Source: Macropodus opercularis
Lineage: Eukaryota; Chordata; Actinopteri; Anabantiformes; Osphronemidae
Assembly (NCBI GenBank): GCA_030770545.1
Contig: CM061106.1
Coordinates: 2,754,001-2,818,000 of the forward strand
DNA length: 64,000 nt
Direction: 5' to 3'
The position numbers and the translations under genes are program-made. Of this stretch, positions 36,020 to 48,411 are shown piece after piece (positions within the stretch are counted from its first letter, which is position 1; each line of letters opens with the position of its first letter). The notes under the pieces were generated by a model. That model was not told where the DNA came from, made no database searches, and saw only the letters and a list, made by a program, of their open reading frames with translations.

Positions 36020-36767
36020 GAGTATCTCAAACTGTAGCCACACAGGGACCAACAGGTCCTTCCAGAAGTTTATGATGATGATGATGATGTCGCTGGTTAA
36101 GAATGAAGCCCACATTGAAAATAGAAAACGTAGTAAAAAGTAATGATGGGTGGATGTTTAAGAGCAGGCTTCACAAAATGATAAACAGGAGGGAATATTA
36201 TGAATGTACTCACTGATGCTGTACCTTTTTATTTTGTTATCATTGTGTGAATGTTATGTTCTACTTATTTACAGTGGGATAACTTTTAAACATCTAGGGT
36301 GTGTGTGTGTTAAACAGAGCATGATGCAGCTGAGGATCTTCCTCCACTGTTGCTGTACTGTCCTGCCCACACCCATGTCTTATCTCTACTGACAGCTCTT
36401 GTGAATAAAAAGCTGAACCAGGAGGAGCTCGGTGGAGTTGGCTGAGTTTGTATGAAGTGGTAACACACTGAGATCCCACGAGCTCCCCTTGTACAAGTAA
36501 AACTCCTGTACATTATTTCACTGTTATTGAACCGTATCTCCAGGCGCAATCAGCGCTGTTGGTGATTTAAACCCAACAATTTCCATCCTGGAATAATCTG
36601 AGCTTCCATCTTTAAAGGAAGAGGCAGAAGTTGACAAGGAATCATTTAAAACTGGTTCAGAAAGAAACTGATTCAATACATGAATCTGAAAACGAGACAG
36701 ACATGAACAGACTGAACTATGTGATCAACAGAGACAACGTTTCTCTGACAGAACCACACTCTCACTA
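36020..36767. other. 3' flank of NLR gene B
   Basis: Contains a (ATG)n run at 36070-36089 and no recognisable exon. The 3' untranslated region of gene B should start here, on the minus strand. Confidence 0.4.
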
Positions 36768-37294
36768 CTACACATCACACACAGACACTGAGGAACCAGG
36801 AGAGTAGACTCCAAACCCAGGACACAGAGGTTGAGTGAATGTGGTGTTGAAGGTGTGGAGGTGGATCAGTTTGTCAGAGGAGACTCTGTAGAAGGACAGA
36901 GAACCAGCAGGACAGTCCACAAACACTGAGACTCTGCCAGACACAGAGGAGGAGATGGATGTTACTGTGTTATTGTGAAAGACTGAGTAACCACGACGAA
37001 AGCAGATCATCCTCCAGGACTGACCGTTTCCTCCAAACCAACAGTCTTTACTGTCTCCTTTCCTTCTGATTCTTCTGTAACTCACTGATATATAAACCTC
37101 TCCTCTCCACTCAACCTCCCAGTAACAGCGACCAGTCAGTTCATTACTACACAGCAGCTGAGGCCAGTAGTCAAATCTGTCTGGATGATCAGGATACGAC
37201 TGATCCTCCTCCACATGTGTCACCTTCCTGTTGTTGTCAGACAGTCGTAGTTTTGTGTTCACTGTGTTTGTGTCGATGGTGAGTTGACAGAAAT
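36768..37294 (-). CDS. B30.2 (PRY-SPRY) exon of NLR gene B
   Basis: The exon starts after acceptor tccatcag and completes the Tyr codon of the 47-nt linker exon (37440-37486). The PRY part holds the KLRLSDNNRKV and EEDQSYPDHPDRFDYW segments. The SPRY part holds CYWEVEWRGEVYISVSYR, DCWFGGNGQSW, VSVFVDCPAGSLSFY and the final FGVYSPGSSVSVCDV. About 175 residues, the normal length for the domain, with no break. In other B30.2 proteins the loops of this domain bind ligand; the target here cannot be inferred. Confidence 0.92.
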
Positions 37295-40200
37295 CTGATG
37301 GAGAGAACAAGACACAATCCAGCTGCAGTTATTCATCTCTCATCAGTTTGATGATGACTCATGACATCAGTGATGTGACAGTTTGAAGATGGTTGAATGT
37401 TGCTGCTTTGTTCCATCAGTCTCATTAAAACACACTTACACTTCCTCAGACCTGGTCTCAACCATCGGACTCCACCAGGCTCCACCCTGAAAGGAGGACG
37501 GGGTCAGACCAGCACATGCAGACATGGACATTACATGGCTCTCATGTTGTTTTAGGATTGTGTTCAGATGGAGGCTTGTGTGTAGGGATGGACATTCAGC
37601 AGATACTAAGGAATTGGAGCCTTATCTTGGAATCTACGGAGCAGGAGGTGACGTGGAGAAAAGGCTTCACTTCTCTACTGAAGATCAGTTTTGGTGTCAG
37701 ACTCCTGCTTTCAGTCTCACTCTGTCACCACCAAACTAATGTGACGCCACAGGAAGCAGGAAACTGGAGCAAAGTCAAAGAGGCTCAACTCTACATACAT
37801 GGACTCTGTGTCTCTAATGTTTGGGACTGATCTCAGAGCTGGAATGTGGAGAAAACCCTGAGGTTCAGACGTTGTCCTGTGTTCAGAGGAGTCTAGTTCA
37901 CCTACAGCTACTGGAGACTCATCAGTACGCACAGACTTTGTGGCTTCATCTGATCTGAACAGATTTGTTGGAGCAGCACAGATAGAATGTGAAAACAGCT
38001 GTTTGATGATAAAACATTCAATCAGAAACTAATTATTAAACTGTGAACAACAATGAGTTTTTCCTGTTTGACAGATTGTAATGATGAAGTTAACACGTTC
38101 TAGTTGTGATTCACTGTCTGTGACACAAGACTGTTACCAAAACATGACTTAGTACTTGGTGGCAAAACCCTTATTGTCAATCACAGAGGTCAGACATTTC
38201 TTGTAGTTGGCTTCCAGGTTTACACACATCTCAGGAGGGATTTTGTTCCACTCCTTTGTCTCCAACTCAATGAGGTTTTGAGGTCGACATTTAGCAACTC
38301 GAACCTTCAGCTCTCTCCACAGATTTTGGGCAGGGTTAAGGTCTGGGTTCAGGCTGGGCCACACCAGGATTTTAATATGCTTCTTCTTGAGCCACCCCTT
38401 TTTTTTGCCGTGGTTGTGTGTTTTGGGTCATTGCCATTCTGGAATACCCAACCCTGGTCCATTTTTATTGCCCTTGCTGAAGGAAGCAGAACCTCACCCA
38501 AGATTTGACAGTACACTGTCCAGTCTATTGTCCCTAGAATTCGGTACTATTGTCCTGTTCCACGTGTGCTTTCTTGAGCAGTGGAATCTTTCGGGTGCTG
38601 GGGGATTTCTGTCCTTCATGTCGTAGTGTGTTACCAATTGTTTTCTTGGTCACTGTGGTTCTGGGCTTTTTGTTTGTTTGTTTGTTATTGTCTCTTACTG
38701 TTAAAATAAACTGACTGACTGACTACTTCAAATTACAAAATTACAGACTGTGTCAAATTACAAATTACATTTCAGTGTCAGTGGGAAAATTTACAAAATC
38801 AGCAAGAGGATCAAATAAGTTTCTCCCCACTGTATTGCACTGCAACAAATATGAGAAATGTTGAGGAGCTGATCTGGACACAGTTTAATGGCTCAGCATC
38901 ACTGTTTCTGTAGCGCCAGAAAATCCATCAGAGTGATACATCTTCACTCTAGAGGATCATCATGTTCAGAGTGTGTCACTAACTTTCAGTGCAGTAAATG
39001 TGTAACAGTTGCTGCCAGCGGTAAAATGCATCTGGACTCAGAGCAGGAAGTGTCACTGATACAGTTCATCACTTTGTGTTGGTTCTGGTTGAAGCATGTT
39101 TCATTAGAGCAGCTGATCCTGGACATGATCACCAGAGATTTAGTGGAGCTCTTCACTCAGCTCCTGCTCCTGTTGAAGTCTCTGCTAAAACAAGTCTCTC
39201 CATACCTGAGAGTGTCCAGTCTCCAGTGTGGATCCTCCAGTAGAGCAGACAGCAGCTTCACTCCTGAGTCTCCTGGATGATTGTAGCTCAGGTCCAGCTC
39301 TCTCAGATGGGAGGGGTTGGAGCTCAGAGCTGAGGCCAGAGAAGCACAACCTCCCTCTGTGACCAGACAACCTGACAGCCTGCAGACACACAACACAGAG
39401 AAGACTTGGAGGAGTTTGATTGACATGTCACCATTACAACCATCATCAAGTCACACAGTGAACCTCTGATGTCACTGAAGTAGGCACATATTGACAAACT
39501 TGGATGAAAATAAATGAAATTGGAGAGGTTTGGTTCATGTTGATCAATTCTGACCTGAGAGTCTCCAGTTCACAGTGTGGACTCTTCAGTCCAGCAGACA
39601 ACAGCTTCACTCCTGAATCCTGCAGGTCGTTGTTACTCAGGTCCAGTTCTCTCAGACTAGAGAACTGAGAGCTGAGAACTGAGGACAGAGCTTCACAGCT
39701 TCTCTCTGACAGGTTACAACCACTCAGTCTGATGAGATAGTGGTTGGACAGGAGAGTAAACAAAAGTGGCCATGTGTAATAATATTTTTATTTTAATTTC
39801 TAATAATAAAAATTAAATAAGAAACAAATGTAAAATGTTTTGTAAATTGTTAAAATACGTAACTAATGGAGAACTTTTGCAAATCAAACATTCTGACATC
39901 ACTAAGTTTAAACAGTTTAGTCTCTGACATGTAAACAGTTTGACATCTCTATGTATTTAAAACAAACAGCCCCTTGATCTAACCTGAGAGTCTCCAGTTG
40001 ACACTGTTGACTCTTCAGTCCATCAGACAACAGCTTCACTCCTGAATCCTGCAGGTTGTTGTTACTCAGGTCCAGTTCTCTCAGACTAGAGGACTGAGAG
40101 CTGAGAACTGAGGACAGAGCTTCACAGCTTCTCTCTGACAGGTTACAACCACTCAGTCTAGTAAGCAGACAAAAGTAAAACATTATACATTTTATGTTTC

Positions 40201-43200
40201 TCTCTTATTAAAAACAGAATCAATAAAAAGTATATTATCACATCTGCATACTTACACAGCTTTGTTGGAGGCTTTGACGACTGGCAGCAGCCTCAGCAGA
40301 GCCTCCTCTGAACCAGAGTATTTCCTCAGGTCAAACACGTCCAGATCTTCTTCTGATGACAGTAAGATGAAGACCAGAGCCGACCACTGAGCAGGAGACA
40401 GTTCATGTGTGGAGAGACGTCCTGATCTCAGGTTCTGTTGGATCTGCTCCACTAGAGAACCATCATTCAGTTCATTCAGACAGTGGAACAGGTTGATGCT
40501 TCTCTCTGCAGACAGATCCTCACTGAGCTTCTCCTTGATGTACTGGACTGTTTCCTGATTGGTCAGTGAGCTACTTCCTGTCTGTGTCATCAGACCTTGT
40601 AGTAGACTCTGATTGGTCTGCAGTGAAAGACCGAGGAGGAAGCGGAGGAACAGGTCCAGGTGTCCATTTGGACTATGTAAGGCCTGGTCCACAGCGTTCT
40701 GGTAGAATTGTGCAAAAAAGATGATGTTGGACGTTGATTGTCGTTGTGACAGCAGATTGACTCCAGAGTTGATGAAGGTCAGATGGACGTGAAGAGCAGC
40801 CAGAAACTCCTGAACACTCAGGTGGACGAAGCAGAACACCTTGTCCTGGTACAGTCCTCTCTCCTCTCTAAAGACCTGTGTGAACACTCCTGAGTAAACT
40901 GAGGCTGCTCTGACATCGATGCCACACTCTGTCAGGTCTGACTCATAGAAGATCAGGTTTCCTTTCTGTAGCTGCTCAAAAGCCACTTTTCCCAGAGACT
41001 CAATCATCTTCCTGCTCTTTTCATTCCAGTGTGGATCTGTCTCAGCTCCTCCATCGTACTTGATGTTCTTCACTTTGGTCTGAACCACCAGGAAGTGGAT
41101 GTACATCTCAGTCAGGGTCTTGGGCAGCTCTCCTCCCTCTCTGGTTCTCAGCAGATCCTCCAGAACCGTAGCAGTGATCCAGCAGAAGACTGGGATGTGA
41201 CACATGATGTGGAGGCTTCGTGATGTCTTGATGTGGGAGATGATGGTTGTGGCCTGCTGCTCATCTCTGAACCTCTTCCTGAAGTACTGCTCCTTCTGTG
41301 GGTCAGTGAACCCTCTGACCTCTGTCACCATGTCAACGCACCACGGAGGGATCTGATTGGCTGCTGCAGGTCGTGTGGTGATCCAGAGGCGAGCAGAGGG
41401 AAGCAGCTTCCCCCTGATGAGGTTTGTCAGCAGCACATCCACTGAGGTGGACTCTGTGACATCAGTCAGGGTTTCAGTCTGATGGAAGTCCAGAGGAAGT
41501 CGACTCTCATCCAGACCGTCCAAGATGAACACGACCTGGAACTGTTCAAACCTGCAGATTCCTGCTGCTTTGGTTCCAGTGAAGAAGTGATGAACAAGTT
41601 CCACCAAGCTGAACTTTTGCTCTTTCAGCACGTTCAACTCTCTGAAGGTGAATGGAAACGTGAAGTGTACGTCCTGGTTGGCTTTGCCTTCAGCCCAGTC
41701 CAGAGTGAACTTCTGTGTCAGGACTGTTTTCCCAATGCCAGCCACTCCCTTGGTCACCACGGTTCTGATGGGTCCATCTCTTCCAGCTGAGCCTTTAAAG
41801 ACGTCTTCTAGTCTGATGGTTGTTTCTGCTCTGTGTGGTTTCCTGGAGGCTGCTTCAATCTGTCTGACCTCATGTTCATGGTTGACCTCTCCAGTCCCTC
41901 CCTCTGTGATGTAGAGCTCTGTGTAGATCTGGTTCAGAAGGGTTGGGTTTCCTGCTTTAGCGATGCCTTCAAACACACACTGGAACTTCTGCTGCAGCTG
42001 AGATTTAAGCTGACGCTGACAAAATACAGCAGTAGATCCTGAATAAACAAGAAAAAATATATTTATTTAACTTAATTGAATAAAGAAAATTTAATTATGT
42101 CCATATTTACCAAACCTAACCATCCAACATGATCATCATCCAACACATCAGTAAATGTTTGACTGTGTGTGTGATGCTAAACGTTGAGATAAATCCTCTT
42201 ACTGCTCTGCAGACAGTCAGCCAGCTCCTCCTGCTTCATCCTCCTCAGGAAGTTCAGTGTGATCTTCAGAAATGCGTCTCTGCTGCTCCTCCTCTGCTCT
42301 TCATCCTCACCATCCAACGCCTCCTCATCCTCCCTCTGACTCTCTAAGCATTCTGGGTAATCTGGACTGAGAACCTTCTGGATCTTCTTCAGCTCCTTCT
42401 TCACAAACATGACAATGTTTTCCTCCAGCAGCTGGAACAGAAACTCTATGAATGACACCATCCAACTAAAAGCATGGAGCCAAACATCAGATCCATGTTG
42501 GACACACTGACAATCCACTGGTGTAAAAGTGCAGCATGGAGACGATTGAACACAACAGATGAAAGTAGTGGTTGTCCATGTACAGACCATAAACATGGAG
42601 TCCAGGTGTGTTTGGTGCTGCTGGGCAGACTGACCACTGGGAACCTCTGAGCTCTGCTGGTCCACTCTGTGGAGTAACCATGAAGAATGAGCTCACATGA
42701 TGTGAGTCCACACAGAGACAAACACAAGGTAAAGGTCCATGAAGTGATGCTTGATGTGAGCAGTGAGTCAGAGACTCCCTGTAGCGGTGAAGCTTTACTG
42801 TCACAGTCTCAGCAGCTCTGAACAACATCTATCTCTGCCTCCCTCACTGAACAATGCTGACGTGTTGGAACAAGGCGTCTAGAGACAGAGTCTGCTGGGA
42901 TCAGACTGGTTGTACTGGGCAGCTCCCAGTGGGAATGTGTTGAACTGTGTGTTTACCTCAGGTTGTTCAACCTGATTCAAACTGACAACAACTCACTTTG
43001 TCTCTGATGCAGGTTGGTCTTTAAAATCAATAAAACCATTCTTTGACCAGTTGCTCTTGAAGGACACACAACTGGGTTCAGGTCCAGCTTCAGCAGATTC
43101 TTGTCTCTGATGGGACCTGATAGAAAAACAACTTAGTGACTCTCACATATTCAGTGGACGTTTCCTTCATCAATGACCAATAATAGTGAATCTTAAACAG

Positions 43201-43337
43201 TGTGTGTGACTTGGAGACAGAATCATCAGATGGTCTCAGTCATCTCACCTCTGAGCTTTGGTCTGGCTCTCATGGTCCCCACACAGAGTGGTTTTAGAGG
43301 GAGGGGCTCCCTCCTCTCTGTCCTCACACTGATTCAT
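36768..43337 (-). CDS. NLR gene B: complete FISNA-NACHT-LRR-B30.2 receptor
   Basis: Minus-strand exons: 43337-43249 (ATG), 43116-42997, 42666-42588, 42431-42203, 42038-40256, LRR exons 40157-39984, 39728-39555 and 39379-39206, linker 37486-37440, and B30.2 exon 37294-36768 (TAG). The sum is 3396 nt, 1132 codons with stop, every phase matching. Protein of 1131 residues: N-terminal linker region with an acidic helix at about 97-172, FISNA about 190-255, Walker A GVAGIGKT near 270-277, Walker B FILDGLDE near 343-350, helical region to 767, three LRR exons 768-941, short linker (VEPGGVRWLRPGLRKY), then PRY-SPRY 957-1131 with CYWEVEW and LSFY. Such NLR-B30.2 proteins are cytosolic immune sensors in fish; the ligand is unknown. 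A Tc1-like element sits in the intron before the linker exon. Transcribed divergently from gene C. Confidence 0.9.
38149..38834 (-). mobile_element. Tc1-like transposon remnant
   Basis: On the minus strand 38364-38149 encodes the transposase C-terminus (WPSLNPDLNPAQNLW, then IPPEMCVNLEANYKK and NKGFATKY). The upstream part to about 38700 is recognisable but frameshifted. The end at 38778-38834 (gtcagtgggaaaatttac... ccccactgta) is Tc1-type terminal sequence followed by TA. It lies in the gene B intron between the last LRR exon and the linker exon. Inactive. Confidence 0.8.
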
Positions 43338-44530
43338 GTCCACATCAGCTCACACACACTTTCTACCTTCATGTGGAGACAAACACAAATCATTCACCTG
43401 CACATTAGCTGAAATCCTCCTTCCATCATTAGTCAAATATCAGCTGCTCTGCTTCTACTGTTGTTAATGACACTGAAGGGAAGTTTGCTGCAGCTTCATG
43501 GCTCCATCTAGTGGCTGATAGAAGTAGAGCAGCTTCATCTGCTACCACTGAACTGGTTAAAATGCCTGATAAACTCATCAACGTTCCCACTAAACATGAA
43601 CAGTGAAGAGCAGCAGGACTGAAAATCAACACGACACCAGAACATTTAACATGACACAGACAGAAAAAAAATAAATCTAGTATTTCATAAAAAAACACAA
43701 CATTATTATGAGACATCATAATGTCTAAACAAAAACAGCTTAGTTCTAAGAAATATAAGAAGAATTGTTGAATTTCTTCATTTCCAAGACCTCATGTAGT
43801 TTCTCATTATCCTTTATCTATAAGGGTAAATTATGTTTTGGCATCTTATGGTGTAAAGTATTCATATCAGTTCATATCAGTCAGTTTTTTTATTAGAAAC
43901 TGTTTCACATAACTGAAGTTATTTGGCAGAGCCACCACATCTTACAGTTTTGTCTGTTGTTCCTCCAAAGTCATTCCTGGCCCTTTGCTCAAGCTTCTGA
44001 AGCTTTTCTTCCAGCTCACAGAGAACGTCTTTATGCAGTCACTGCATTTTGCTGGAGATTATTTAGTATTATTATTATTATTCATCAATAACTTCATGTC
44101 ATGAGACCTATATTTTCACAATCTGTTCCAGCGTGTGTCTACATGTCCCACAGAGGACACAACCCTCTATGTTCAGTGTTAGGACAACACTGACATCAGA
44201 TGATGAATGAACACGTCACATGTCTGACACATGGGTAAATCTGTTTTCCCACGTGAAAGGTTTTCAGCCTAATGTCTGTTGAATATCTGACTGAAAACAG
44301 TTTCTCTGTGGTGATTTAATGCTGATCACTAGATAAAACAACTGACACACGACTAAATGGAAAAAGAGGAATTAGGTTCTATGTAGGGTCACATGGACAC
44401 TTCCTCTTTCTGTGTCCTGCTGACTCACCAAGTGATGACTAACAAATAAATCTGATCAGTTTACAGAGAAAGCAGAGAAAAATCCAAAGAAATCAGTCTG
44501 AACATCGTCTTATATATATATATATTCATT
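43338..44530. other. 5' flank of NLR gene B
   Basis: Paralogous to the flank of gene A. A gap filled by a repeat and (TA)n (44512-44930) interrupts the match. No exon recognised. Confidence 0.45.
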
Positions 44531-44720
44531 CATCTTCTACCGCTTCTTCCCTGCAAGGGTTGCGGGCGTGTTGGAGCCTATCCCAGCTGGCAGAGAGGCA
44601 GGGTTCACCCTGGACAGATCACCAGTCTGTGGCAGGGCCACACATATAGACAAAGTCACAGTCATGCACACACTCACACCTACGGGCAATTTACGCATTT
44701 TCCAAGTGACCTAAGTGCAT
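44527..44720 (+). repeat. common fish interspersed repeat (SINE-like)
   Basis: Contains 'catcttctaccgcttcttcc', 'ttggagcctatcccagct', 'ccctggacagatcaccagtc' and 'acacctacgggcaattta', the ordered blocks of a repeat found widely in fish genomes. It is absent from the otherwise matching flank of gene A, so it inserted in this copy. Exact family not assigned. Confidence 0.6.
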
Positions 44721-44731
44721 GGGGGACAAAA

Positions 44732-44920
<189 letters not shown>

Positions 44921-45131
44921 AATATTATATACTATAATATAAATAATCTGCTTTAACGTGTTTCTGTCAGTTCAGCTACTGACCATCAACTGACTCTAGT
45001 TCTACTGTGACTCTACTGACAGAACATGGAGGAGAAAGTCTGTTCAACACATTCTGATGAAGTTTAACAAGAGGAACAAACTAACAACAGTTGAAAACAA
45101 AGAGTAACAACAATAAAGTCAAATACTTCAC

Positions 45132-45366
45132 CTTTATATGGAGGAAATTCACTGAAGCTCGACGCAGACACACAGCGAAAATAAAAAGGAACAGAAAGTG
45201 ATGGAGGAGCCTGGAACAGGACATATTTAACCCTTTCTTCTTCTTTGGTTTGGTTTGTAGTCACGTTGTCGTCCACAGTTTGTTTCTTCAGCTCCCTCTT
45301 CAGTTCAGTGGACAGTTGATCATTTCCAGTCAAAGTAAATGATGAAACGTTAAATGTTTGACTTGA
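45132..45366 (-). other. conserved 235-nt open segment upstream of NLR B
   Basis: Counterpart of 15389-15623: same length, same CAG boundary on one side and AAAG/GTGAAG on the other, open throughout, with mostly conservative changes (for example SVPVYFYSV versus SVPFYFRCV). The sequence beyond the acceptor boundary is unrelated between the copies. Function unknown. Confidence 0.4.
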
Positions 45367-46395
45367 CTGTGAATGAAATGTCAGGATCTTTCTCTGCACA
45401 ACAAAACACGTAATCAACTGATGCCACCACATTAAAGGCTGAGTCCAGTAACTAGTGATCATTGTCTCCTGAAGCTGTGAAGCCTCCTCTGTGCTAATGT
45501 AAAGCGTTGTAGTCTTATCACACCTAGATCTACTGTTTGTAAAGCGATGCTTCACTATGAAGTGTTCGTCCCTTTGCTTCAGCCTCTAAAACAAGGAACT
45601 GCTGTGTCTTCAATTATATATTTGTCGGCCATTGTAACATGAAGAGATCACCTTTGTCAATTGTGTTGGTTTCAGTGGGATACATGGCGTAAATATGCAT
45701 CTAATACTAATAAATAAAGTTAAAGTGTGTAACAGCCAGTCGTCGCCTGAACCTCTTCCTGGTAAGAGTCAAGCAGATGCTGAGACCATAGCAGCTCATA
45801 GTGTGGGAGGCAGGCTACACCCTGTTGGCCTGTCTGGCATCACTTGGCCAACCTCACGCTGCTCCAACAAGCCCAACACCTAAACAGTGAGTGTTACAGG
45901 TACCAGGCTACAGCCCCTGTAGCAGCTCCACGTATCCTGAAGAACAGGAAAGAAGTGAGAAGACACAGGAGACGTGACTTTGCTTCGCTGAGTTCTGCTT
46001 CGTTGTCTGTTTATTTATATACACGTCATTTCAGCCATTTACTGGATACTACATATTAATATTACTGTACATCTACTGTAGCTCAGTACATATTACTTAC
46101 ACACATACAATACACAAAAGTGATCAGAGATGCTGAAAACCACAACCGATCAAATGTGAGCAGACAAAAGTTAAAACCAGGTCTAATGTGCTTCCTATGT
46201 TGTATGTTGGTTCCACAACATGCTGGATAAAATCCATGAAGTTAAGAACATTTAAAAATGCTAACGCTGATTAAAATCACCTACAATAACAATTTTGTAT
46301 AATCGAGTGCGTATGATAGACAAGAAGTGAGAGAAATGTGAGATGAAATAAGAGAAACGCTTCGGTGGCCTTAAACACATGCACATATTATAGTA
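45367..46395. other. no recognised gene; weak third copy of dispersed repeat
   Basis: Bases 45890-46010 resemble the middle of the 1889-2580 repeat (caggtaccag..., ...cctgaagaacaggaaag, ...gctgagttctgct). Nothing else recognised. Confidence 0.4.
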
Positions 46396-47450
46396 GTGTC
46401 ACGATCCGCAACCTGACTTCCGGTTTAAACCTTTATTGTGAAGGACCCTCCGGATACTCTACCCCGACTTCTACCAGCTTCACCTGATTGTGTGATTGTT
46501 TTCATCTGCGCCTCGTTCGCTGCTTGTCCATTTAAGCTGCTTTTAACTGACACCACAGTGTCGGGTCGTCGCTCATGTCACATTTGCGACATTCGCTGGA
46601 ATCTCCGGTATCTGAGAATATACCTGCATCTCTGTTTTCGTGAGTTTCTCGTTTCCCTGTTTTGTACCTGACGTGTAAAGTTGTTTCCTCACTTCTCGCC
46701 CGGACCAGAGGTTAAAGGTCACTCTGCTGCTTTCAGGGACGTCGTTTGTCCACGTGAATCACCTCCGTTGTTATCGTAGATTTCTGCTGCTTGTGGTTGA
46801 CGGCGGCTCCAGGAAAACACGAGGCTGCTGCAGATTCTGATTCACGGCTCTAATGACGGAGTCTCCACTGAGGGCGTCGAGAACCGGAGGCGTGTGCGGA
46901 GGACACCGGCTGAGAGGTCGGGCTCTGCGGAGGTGGCAGCCGTGGGGAACCGGTGGAGACGCTCCCGGGTGGCGGAGAGCGTCGGGGGCCAGGAACACGT
47001 CCCGCAGATGAACCGGGTCCGGGAGCAGCCAGTCGTGGAGGGAAGCAGAGAGTCACGGCCTCCCGCAGAGGAGCAGGGCGAGCGGCTGGCAAAGGAACCG
47101 ACCCAGCGGACGTGGAGCAGTTCTCCGCTACCGGCTTCCTCTGACTCCTGGTCGTGTGCGGATCCAGTGGGTGGAGCGGCAGCTGGTCGGGCTTTGCTCC
47201 AGCACGGGTCCGTTCTTCCTCCGGCGGAGACCCACCTGGACTGATCCACGGCACCGGGTCATCAGGTTCCACCGGTAGCCTGGCTGTTCGCTGCAGCAGA
47301 GCCCTGCCAGCATGGCGGCGATGATCCGCTCTGCTCCTCCAGTCTGGTGGAGGAAGGAGACGCTTTCCTGCAGCTCAACAACTTTCTGACTGGACGCAGG
47401 CGGAGAAGTGAGTGGAGACAAGCTGAAGAAGCAGGAGAGCAGGTGACGTT
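46396..47450. other. CpG- and GC-rich block of uncertain origin
   Basis: Starts with TGTCACGATCC, a sequence common at fish LTR starts, and becomes GC-rich between 46800 and 47420 with overlapping open frames on both strands. None contains a motif I recognise. Either an LTR-element 5' part or a CpG island; unresolved. Confidence 0.25.
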
Positions 47451-47689
47451 GAGTCTAAATCTGCCAACGTTCCAACCATCACATGTTCTGACTCCTACAG
47501 TCCAGAGTCATCAGTCCTGAGTCTAGACAGTTGACGTCTGGTTCGTCCTTCTCCTCTTTGAACTGGACTCGTCCTGAAAACTGTTGATCCTGAGACTCTG
47601 AGACCTCGACGCCTTCATGGAGACGAACCAGGACTGAGACTCTGGGACCAGTTACCACGTCACAGTAGACGTAGACTGAGGTGATGGAC

Positions 47690-48411
47690 GTGTCAGGTTT
47701 GGTTGTGAAGGTTCAGTCCAGTGTGATGTTGAGGTTCTGCTCTGCCTGATAGTAGGTCTGGGCCACGTTCACTACTAATGATCCTGTGGAGCAGAACCAC
47801 AACTTTAACATGTGAACCCATGTTGCTCTGAGTCTTATTCTAATTATCATCAAATATCAGGTCTGGTTTAGGCAACATGTAAAGATTCAGCAACAGCAGA
47901 TGTTCAGTTGTTGAAAGTCTGAAACTCATTGAGGCTGTTGACCTGTCATTTAACAGGTCTGGTTTGGTTTTAGCTGTAAAGTAGAACATTCTAAACTGTT
48001 CTTTAAAGGAACCAAGTACTGGGAGAAAGTGTGAATAATTTAGAACAGATTCCCTCAGAGTTGATTCTGATCAACACTGAATGTGAATAGTGTCAACAGT
48101 AAACAGTGGTTTAGTTTCCTCATGTTGTGAACCTGAGTAACTCTGCCCATAGTGTAAACTGGACTATTGGTGATGAACCTGTTCAGCTCCATCATCAGTC
48201 TGATGGTGTTTAAGCAGCCATTGAAGTCTCAGTGTGACGGTAGATGGAGACTGGACGTGTCAGGTTTGGTTGTGAAGGTCTGCTCCAGTGTGATGTTGTG
48301 GTTCTGCTCTGCCTGACACAATCATCAGCAACAGCTGAAAATCACTAAAATATAAAACGAACCAGAGACGCATGAGATGAAGCTGATGAGCAGCAGGATC
48401 CTGAAGATCAT
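47690..48411 (-). pseudogene. immunoglobulin-like gene fragment (signal peptide plus broken domain)
   Basis: Minus strand: exon 48411-48363 encodes a signal peptide (MIFRILLLISFISCVS) with a GTTCGT donor. It can join a piece ending at 48308 (acceptor ggcag) that reads EQNHNITLEQTFTTKPDTSS and reaches TGA at 48231-48229. A second copy of that piece at 47741-47690 has a TGA at 47715-47713 where the first reads Gln. The pattern resembles the start of an immunoglobulin-like domain of small fish membrane proteins, both copies broken. No complete domain follows. Confidence 0.4.
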